Positions 56,341 through 64,000 of a DNA stretch of 64,000 nucleotides are shown here, one piece after another (the stretch's first letter is position 1; each line of letters opens with the position of its first letter). This DNA comes from Kitagawia praeruptora (lineage: Eukaryota; Streptophyta; Magnoliopsida; Apiales; Apiaceae): contig CM075351.1 of NCBI GenBank assembly GCA_037693485.1, positions 72,814,001 to 72,878,000 of the forward strand. Direction: 5' to 3'. Below the pieces are notes generated by a model. The model ran no database searches. It was not told where the DNA came from and saw only the letters and a list, made by a program, of their open reading frames with translations. Position numbers and translations under genes: made by a program.

Positions 56341-59300
56341 TTGCAGGGCACAGGAAAAAAGCATTCAATTATCTTGGAAAGTGGATGCTCTGGACATATG
56401 ATTGGAAAGAAGTCACTGCTTACAAAGTTTGAGAGGAAAGCTGGCCCAGTAATATCCTTTGGAGATGGCAACAAAGGAGAAACTCTGGGATATGGCTCAA
56501 TTGTTTTGGGGAATGTCATCATAGAAAATGTAGCACTGGTTGAAGGCTTGAAACATACTCTTTTAAGCATAAGTCAACTGGGTGATAAAGGTTACAAATC
56601 AATCTTTGACAGAGAAGGATGCAAAATCTTGAATATGCAGAATGGAGACATTGTTCTAACTGGTCAAAGACATGGTAACATATATGAAGCCAGCTTAAGT
56701 GATACATCTAAAGGAATTATTAGATGTCTCTACAGCAAAGCAACAAATGATGAAAGCTGGGATTGGCACAAGAAACTCTCACATCTCAACTTTAAGAAGC
56801 TTAATCAACTTGTTAAGCACAATCTGGTGAGAGGCCTACCTCAGGCAAATTTTGTGCAAGATGGACTTTGTGATGCATGTCAGCTTGGAAAGCAAAGAAG
56901 AACCACTTTCAAGTGCAAGATTGAAAATTCAATTACTGAACCATTTCACATGCTACATCTTGATCTGTTTGGTCCAGTAAACATTATGTCTATCAGCAAG
57001 AAAAGATATGCTCTAGTGATAGTGGATGATTTCACAAGGTTTACATGGGTGTTCTTTCTACACAAGAAGGATGAAGCTCCTCAGCAAATCATTGATCTTG
57101 TCAAGAATATTCAGAATAACTCTGAGTACAAAGTGAAAGTACTTAGGAGTGATAATGGTACATAATTCAAGAATTCTACAATGGAGGAATATTGTGCAGA
57201 CAATGGAATCACTCAACAATTTTCTACACCTGGTACACCTCAGCAAAATGGTGTAGTGGAAAGAAAGAACAGGACTCTCATAGAGGCAGCAAGAACCATG
57301 CTTGCAGATGCAAAACTTCCAACCTACTTTTGGGCAGAAGCTATTAACACTGCATGTTTTACTCAAAACTGTACCTTGATAAATAGTCATGGAAAAACTC
57401 CCTATGAGATGATTAAAGGAAAGAAACCAAGTGTGAAATAATTTCACATCTTTGGATGCAAATGTTATGTCCTAAAAGTTCATCCAGAACAACTTGGAAA
57501 ATTTGAAGCCAGATCGGATGAAGCAATCTTTCTAGGATATTCAGCATCAAAGGCCTTCAAAGTTTATAATCTCAGAACTCACATTGTTATGGAATCAATT
57601 CATGTTGCATTTGATGATAAGAAATTTGGGATTCTACAAACTGATGAAAGCCATGACAAATTGGAATTTGAAAATCTGAAGAATTCTGAGATACTCTCCA
57701 GTGATGATGAATGTTCTTCAGAAGGAATTTTTATTGCTTCTCAAAGGAATGCTACTGTTGAGGGGGATCAAATGAATCAAGAAGAACACAGTGATCATCA
57801 GGAGCAGACTAGCTATTCAGAGTCTACTCCATCAGGAACTGATCCTTCAGAGTCTACTGAGGAAAGATCAGTAACTAGTAGCAGTATTGATTCAACTGAT
57901 CAAGGGGGAGTTTTTGAAGGTAGAGAGAATTCTTCTACAAGAGATACCACTAACTTAGGGGGAGAGACTAGCAGAGTCAATCTACCACCTGTTAGAAAAT
58001 GGACAAAGGATCATACTGAAGATTTGATTATTGGTGATCCAAATAGTGGTGTTCGAACTAGAAGATCAATTCAAAATGAATGCTTGTACAGTTGCTTTCT
58101 CTCAAAGAATGAACCTAAGAAGGTTGAAAAAGCCTTACAGGATCCTGATTGGGTAATTGCAATGCAGGAAGAGTTAAATGAGTTTGAGAGAAACAAAGTC
58201 TGAAAATTGGTACCAAGACCTAAAGATAGATCTATTGTTGGTGCAAAATGGGTTTTCAGAAACAAGCTAAATGAATCTGGTATGATTGTAAGAAACAAAG
58301 CTAGGCTGGTGGCCAAGGGTTATTCTCAGGAAGAAGGCATTGATTATGATGAGACCTTTGCACCTGTAGCAAGATTTGAAGCAATAAGAATGTTTATTGC
58401 ATTTGCAGCTCATTCAAAATTCAAGGTATACCAGATGGATGTAAAGAGTGCTTTTCAAAATGGCAAACTTGATGAGGAAGTATATGTGGAACAGCCACCT
58501 AGATTTGTTGATCCAAAATTTCCAAATCATGTCTACAAACTTGACAAGGCACTCTATGGACTAAAGCAGGCACCAAGAGCATGGTATGAGACTTTGTCTA
58601 AATTTCTTCTTGAAAATGGCTTCATAAGAGGTACAATTGACAAAACTCTATTCTTTAGAAAGATAAAAGGTGAATTGCTTTTAGTTCAAGTTTATGTTGA
58701 TGATATCATATTTGGTTCTACTATAATGAAAAGTTGTGTGCTAAGGTTAGCAAGCTTATGCAGTCTAAGTATCAGATGAGCATGATGGGTTAATTAAATT
58801 ATTTCTTAGGCTTGCAGGTCAAACAAACTGAGACTGGTATTTTCATTAATCAGTCAAAGTATATCAAAGATCTTTTAAGAAGGTTTGACTTTCAAGACTA
58901 TGCAGTTACAAAAACACCCATGGCAACAGCTACTAAACTAGACTCTGATCCTAAGGGGAAGAGTGTGGATAATACTAGTTATAGAGGCATGATAGGCTCA
59001 TTGTTATATCTAACTGCAAGTAGGCCAGATATAATGTTTTCTACCTGTTTATGTGCTAGATTCCAAAGTGATCCTAAGGAATCTCATTTAATTGCAGTGA
59101 AAAGAATTTTTAGATATCTCAAAGGAACTCCAAATCTTGGTTTATGGTATCCTAGAGAATCTGATTTCTTCCTAATTTGCTATTCAGACTCTGATTATGC
59201 AGGGTGTAAGATAGACAGGAAAAGCACTACAGGTACATGTCAATTCTTGGGAAACAGATTGATTTCTTGGGCAAGCAAGAAGTAACAATCTGTCTCAACC

Positions 59301-59636
59301 TCAACTGCAGAAGCTGAGTACATAGCAGCAGGCAGTTGTTGTGCACAGCTCCTTTGGATAAGAAATCAGTTGATTGATTATGGTATGACACTTAGTAATA
59401 TTCCTATGTTTTTTGATAATACTAGTGCTATCAAAATTACAGAAAATCCAGTTCAACATTCAAGGACTAAGCACATTGATGTCAGGTATCATTTTATTAG
59501 ATAACATATTGAGAATGGTACTGTGGAACTTCATTTTGTTTCTACTGACAAACAGCTTGCAGATATTCTAACTAAACCACTTGATGAGACTACATTCAGT
59601 AGATTAGTAAGTGAGTTAGGAATGTTAAATTTCTAG
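56341..59636 (+). pseudogene. copia D pol, several stops and a frameshift
   Basis: Domains in order: protease-like LESGCSGHMIG, where the usual D of D-S-G is E; GAG-pre-integrase WHKKLSH and CDACQLGKQR; integrase HLDLFGPV, RSDNGT and QQNGVVERKNRTL; RT KARLVAKGYSQEEGIDYDE, QMDVKSAFQNG, LYGLKQAPRAWYE and VYVDDIIFGST; RNase H STAEAEYIAAGSCCAQLLW and LADILTKPL. Stops at 57163 (TAA), 57439 (TAA), 58201 (TGA, at a Trp position), about 58789 (TAA), 59283 (TAA) and 59502 (TAA), with a frameshift at 58720-58790. Non-functional. Confidence 0.92.
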
Positions 59637-61128
59637 ATCTTTAACATCTGCAAAAGTAGCAAGGTATGTTGTTTTTAGCTTATAGACTTGATATTCTTGT
59701 CAGGATCTATATTTGATTGTTAAATGGTTTAGCTATAACACTTTGCCTTGATAAATTTCAGTATGATAGACTTGTTAATAATCATCAGGATTAGAATTGT
59801 TATCAGGATGCTGACGTCATCAGTATTGTGTCAGTATCAGGATTGTGAAATTGTTTCAGATCCTGACGTTTACTTTGTATGATAATTCTGGGATGTATTA
59901 AGTCTATGCTAACAAGTTTTAATATTTGCATACTGATAATTTATACATCATTCAATAATCAAAAGACAAGTAGATAATAAGAAATTATATTTTCATTAAT
60001 TGAAAGCATTACATACATGGAAATGAAATACAACATCTTTTTGTCTAACTTCTACTGATAATCCTTTACTTGTCTAATGATATGGATTCTGAGGTACAGG
60101 ACAAGGAGCATCTCAAGAAATCCATCAGGGGATTTGAACAGCCTCGTCTATTCTTGGATTCCTTGTCTGGGCGACTTGAATGAGAGCAGCTAACTTAAAT
60201 GTATAGCATCCCCATCAAGATCAACCTCAGACTCTCGGCCAAATTCTTCATCCTCAAGTTTTGAGGAAGTTAGGTGAAGATTGTATCCAACAGATGGATG
60301 TTCTAGGAGAAACCTCTGGATATTATCTGAAACTACTTCATTCATGATTAGTTCGATGAGAAAAGTCATCTCTTCAAAGAACTGATCAAGAACAGGATGT
60401 TCATCGACTGTGAAAAATCTAAAGAATGGGTTTGAATGGAATTTTGGTTTGAGAATCATTGGTGAGAAGAAAAGAAATTGAAAGGTTTATGGAGAATGGC
60501 ATAAGACGTCTGTTTCTTTTAAAGAAAGATGTGAGAAGCTGAACAGTCACTTGGAATTTTCAATGAAGTCAGATGTTAATTATTGCGTGTGACTGTATTT
60601 CTTGTATTTTCAAGAAATGTCGAATATATCTAACCAATTGATTTTGTTCAGATTAATTGTTTATTTCTTTTTCAGATGAAAAATGCCACGTGGAAACTTC
60701 GTTTAAGTCTCTGGAATCAGGATGATATTTGATCAGGATTTCAAGTATGATCATCAGGATTTGAGAATTATTATTTTTAAATCACATTGCATTTTGTGAT
60801 TATTTTGATGGGAGGTCACAGCAGAAAAAGGAAGCTGATCAGTATTGATTTTTATTTTGATAATACCCTGATTTATTTCATGAAAATCCATTTTGGATTT
60901 TATTTTCCAAAAATCGTGGGTAACCACATTTTTCAGGGACTGACACCTGTCAATCTACGTGTCAACGTGGGATAGTGGTCTGAAAGATTTGTGAAATATA
61001 TTTGTTTTGAAACTTTAATCGTGTAATTGCTTTCTCTAATTTCACATTCTCTAAAGCAAAAACACTCTTGAGTTTTCAAAATCACTAATCCATTTCAAGA
61101 ATTTTTCAAAGTTCTTTTCAGATCAAAA
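59637..61128 (+). other. copia D spacer between pol and extra ORF
   Basis: 1.5 kb without a sense-strand gene. Rich in TCAGGAT/ATCCTGA words. Contains one antisense ORF, listed separately. Confidence 0.65.
60190..60459 (-). CDS. antisense ORF in copia D spacer, unknown
   Basis: 89 residues from ATG 60459, opposite to the element's direction. It reads like an ordinary soluble acidic protein (HPVLDQFFEEMTFLIELIMN, ending DEEFGRESEVDLDGDAIHL) rather than low-complexity noise. Antisense extra ORFs are known between pol and the 3' LTR in some plant LTR elements. No counterpart was seen at this place in copia C. It may be chance. Confidence 0.3.
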   Translation of the reverse strand: MILKPKFHSNPFFRFFTVDEHPVLDQFFEEMTFLIELIMNEVVSDNIQRFLLEHPSVGYNLHLTSSKLEDEEFGRESEVDLDGDAIHLS

Positions 61129-64000
61129 ATGGCAGCTCAAAGAAGATTACCTAAATCAGTAGCTTTCAAGTTTGGTGACTTTGATTTTATGACGAACAAT
61201 CATGTAGACAGCATCTCCACAGATTAATCAAGCAGCTGTTATATAACCTTGGGAGAATGCTGAGGTAATTAATTCTACTCAGAGTCAATCAGGTAAGATT
61301 GTTCTACACTTGGGACAAGACTCATTTGATATTACTGAATCTGTTGTTAATTCAGTACTTCACTTACCTATTAGTTTGAATTATGAAAATTTACCATCTG
61401 ATGATGGTATTAGAACTATGTTATCTGCATTAGGTTATAATGGACCTTTAGATAACATGAGCCAGTTAAGAAGATCTTGTCTTAGAAAAGAGTGGTCTTT
61501 CTTCTTTGATCAATTAGCTAAATGCTTTACTGGTAAATGTAGTTCTTTTGATCAAATTACTTTTGTTACTTCACATATTGCTTAAAGTTTACTTTATGAC
61601 AGAGTAATTAACATTGGTCACATTATCTTAAATCAGATGAGTATTAAACTTGGGTTAAGAAATCAAAATAGGAAAATGGTTTATTATCATAGATTTATGC
61701 CCTATATGTACTCCAGTTTATTCAAAGTATCCCGATGGTGTCAAATGTTTATTAACCATTTTATTCCTGATGTTGAAGCTAAATTTGGTAGAGAACATTG
61801 TGTTTCTTCTTATGTACAGCAAAAGAGAATTTTCTCTGACATTATAAAGAAGGACAATGAAAAGAATCTAGATGAAATACCTGCAATTCATTATCCACAT
61901 CATGTTCAGGTAATTCTTAAAACTCATCTTCCTACTCTCTACAATTCTTCTTTCTTTTGTGGTGAAATGGCTCAGGAATCTCATTTGGAGGAGAACCCAC
62001 CTGTGTCTACCCAAGTAGCCCAAAACATTATAGTCTCTGAAACAATTCAAGAACAAAGTTTTAATCCACAGCCTATTGTTTCAAAGAAACCAACCTCTGG
62101 TGTTTCTCAAAAGACATCAGTTGTAAGGAAGAGAAGATTTGTTGTGTCAAGTAGTAGTAGTTCTAGTGAAGATGGTGATCATATATCTCTTGCTGAGAGA
62201 GAAGAATTTAAGGCTGCAATTCGACTTTCTAAGCTAGGACAAAGAGATGAAGCACCTAGTCACACCCAGGCTGCAGTTTCTCAAAAGACTGTAGTACTTA
62301 AAAAGGGAAAACAGTTACTGGATACTGTCTCTCAAAAGACTGTGTCTATTGAAAAAAGATCTCATCCCAAGATCACTTCTGTGTCTACACCTCTTGAGTC
62401 TTCTCAGGATAAATCTTTTGCTCACTATATCAGGAGAACAAGGAGAAAGATTCAATTGTCACCTACACACACAGAGTCAAGTCCAACTAATATCATGCAG
62501 GTTTCTACAAATGAAGCTACAATCAAGTCAGCAAATGACTATAGAGATCTGGATATTGATTCTTCATGGGAAACTACATTATCATACAGATTGGCTACGG
62601 GACTAATTTATCTCAAAGTGAAGTTGTCAAGGCCTGTTATAGATTTTCTGGTTGAAAGAGTACCAAAACTTTTATTTCCAGATGAATATGGACTTCTACA
62701 TCAAAGACTTGACTTAATGAAGATGTATTTCTATGTATCTGTCAGAAGACAATTAGTCAAGAAATTTGGACTCTCGAAGCATATTGCACTTCAATCACTA
62801 CATGCATATTTATTTGACAAGGATGTCATTATTGAAGATGCTTCAGCTCAAGGTGAACAACTGGAGGAAGTAGATAGTGAAATGCAGTCAATAGAAGATA
62901 CTATTGCACCAGTGGTGGATAGTAGGAAAAATCAGATCACAGTCACTCCAACACAAGAACCATCTAGTCAGAGGTTGGATGACTCAGGAGCTGTGATAGC
63001 TGATGTTGAAAGGTCTTCTGTGATGACTGAAATTGCAAGTGAGAAACCCTATGATATGGGAGGAATAACTTTGACTGGTTTTCTTGAAGATCAAACAAAT
63101 ATTATTCAGTCAGAGTCTATCCACCTTGAGGGTGAGTCTCAGCAAACAACACTTAAAGATGGTGCTATACTAACTATGGTGTCTAATGAAGTATTACTGA
63201 AGACATCAGAGTCTAGTAGAGAACTTGAAAGTGGTATACTGGAGCCTGTAGTCTCTGGAAGGAAAGAAGATGATCGTAAGGGTTCAGAGATTATAGCAGC
63301 TCACTCCTTGGAGAAAACCTCAAGCCCCATGCCAAATGAGGAAACCTCTCTCCATGTGAGTTCAGGTAAAAAAACTTCTTCTAAACTCTATTTTTCTGTA
63401 GGTCATGAGAGCACTTATCCAAATTTGAGTGATACACTAGAAAAGATGGATATTGATCCATAATCAGAGCGGCTGGCTCCTGACCAGGCAAAAGGAGAGG
63501 TAGAAAGAGTGTTGACTTTAGATAGTCAAAGTGAGAATGAGGGTATAGATGATCAACTCCATAGTGAGGGAGAGAAAATTAGGAAACCATCATTTGATTT
63601 CTGGGATCAGGTTTTTCCTGAATCTTGGTCTAATAATCTTGGTATGGATGCTGGTACTTATTCTGTTATCAAGATGTATGAGAAGAATTACTTAGCAAAG
63701 CACAATTCAAAGCCAGAAATTAAAGCTCAGAAGCAAAAAGAAAGGCTTGCAGGAATTACAAACAGAAGAGGTGAAACACTAAGACAAACTTCTACACTAC
63801 CAGTACCAGAAGATATTTCTAATGATCCAAGTATTCCTTTGTATGTACTTCCAATATCAGCCAGAATTGAGACATCAACAGTATCTGATCAATCTAAGGA
63901 GGCGTGAGGATTTGTAGATGTTAGTACACAGAATATTGGTGAAGAACAAGATGATCATATTGCAGCTTCAGATCAGAAAGATGAAGATGTTTGTAACTCT
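61129..64000 (+). pseudogene. extra ORF downstream of copia D pol (aORF), interrupted, truncated by window
   Basis: Starts at ATG 61129 (MAAQRRLPKSVAFKFGDFDF). Stops and a shift lie before 61310. The same frame then runs through 61310-61585 (LRKEWSFFFDQLAKCF), TAA at 61583, 61637-63463, TAA at 63461, 63509-63907 and TGA at 63905, then to the edge, giving more than 900 codons. The N-terminal domain aligns with the copia C extra ORF (ITxxxV, LGY, LRKEW-FFFD). It continues with YYHRFMPYMYSSLF, a Ser-rich stretch (VVSSSSSSSEDGD), repeated SQKT motifs and an acidic C-terminus. No clear membrane segment, so envelope function is unsupported. Role unknown. Confidence 0.7.

Larger units (their letters stand above)
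53249..64000 (+). mobile_element. Ty1/copia element D, Sirevirus-like, decayed, runs off right edge
   Basis: Plus-strand element related to copia C, with LTR, primer binding site, gag with several zinc knuckles, pol, spacer and extra ORF in the same order. At least ten stops or frameshifts interrupt the frames, so it is older and inactive. The 3' LTR is outside the window, and the left boundary is inferred. Confidence 0.9.

Noticed and set aside
56240..56346. Definite intron between gag and pol in copia D
   Set aside because: Donor CAG/GTATAG and acceptor TTTGCAG/GG join in frame, but the same region in C is coding to WILKTNNQ and lacks that donor. A related WVLKNSN tail is readable in D within the supposed intron, so splicing is unproven.
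1..64000. tRNA, rRNA, CRISPR or bacterial-type operons
   Set aside because: None seen. tRNA-like TGGTATCAGAGCC strings are retrotransposon primer binding sites, and tandem repeats are minisatellites, LTR units or transposon subterminal arrays.

Overview
This window is nuclear DNA from a flowering plant, almost certainly a eudicot. It is AT-rich and intron-bearing, with plant-type LTR retrotransposons, an L1-type LINE, CACTA, hAT, PIF/Harbinger and Helitron-like DNA elements, and a plant-specific NIN-like (RWP-RK/PB1) gene. I cannot name the species. There are no bacterial genes, operons, CRISPR arrays, rRNA or recognisable tRNA genes.

Layout. 1-3.6 kb: the 5' part of a decayed minus-strand Ty1/copia element (A) that runs off the left edge. 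3705-15327: a second minus-strand copia (B) with 224-bp LTRs and target-site duplication (TSD) ATAAT. Its gag-pol frame is split by a 6,263-bp CACTA transposon (7455-13717, TSD TAG). The CACTA has no visible transposase but carries exons resembling a plant PIEZO channel. 15551-18314: the only likely host gene, a minus-strand NIN-like protein (NLP) with an altered RWP-RK motif and one apparent frameshift. Its 5' end lies in an 816-bp tandem duplication. 18.5-21.5 kb: nested small elements, namely a hAT-like element inside a long-inverted-repeat (foldback) element, then a Helitron-like element. 22.0-22.9 kb: degenerate short-period repeats.

22904-43276: a Ty3/gypsy element (TSD GAGGG) with 3.4-kb LTRs that keeps only gag. 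Its 3' LTR is split by a complete 10,440-bp minus-strand Sirevirus-like copia (C, 29829-40268, TSD TATGG). Element C has open gag and pol frames and an extra ORF beyond pol. 43.3-44.1 kb: a MITE-like unit filled with a palindromic minisatellite. 44.8-45.4 kb: a probable orphan gypsy LTR. 45.4-46.9 kb: AT-rich repeats ending in a Helitron-like 3' terminus. 46.9-49.5 kb: a 5'-truncated L1 LINE. 49.8-50.6 kb: a PIF/Harbinger start with a frameshifted ORF1. 53.2 kb to the end: a plus-strand Sirevirus-like copia (D), decayed by stops, with a homologous extra ORF that runs off the right edge.

How the parts relate. Most of the window is a stack of insertions into insertions, and TSDs fix the order: copia B before CACTA, gypsy before copia C, foldback before hAT-like before tandem duplication. 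Copia C is the only element whose gag and pol frames are both unbroken. The gag-only gypsy and the transposase-less CACTA would need enzymes supplied in trans. I found no clearly new biological system. The best leads are the PIEZO-carrying CACTA, the gag-only gypsy, the shared extra ORF and repeated words in the two Sirevirus-like elements, the palindromic minisatellite, and the rearranged NLP gene.
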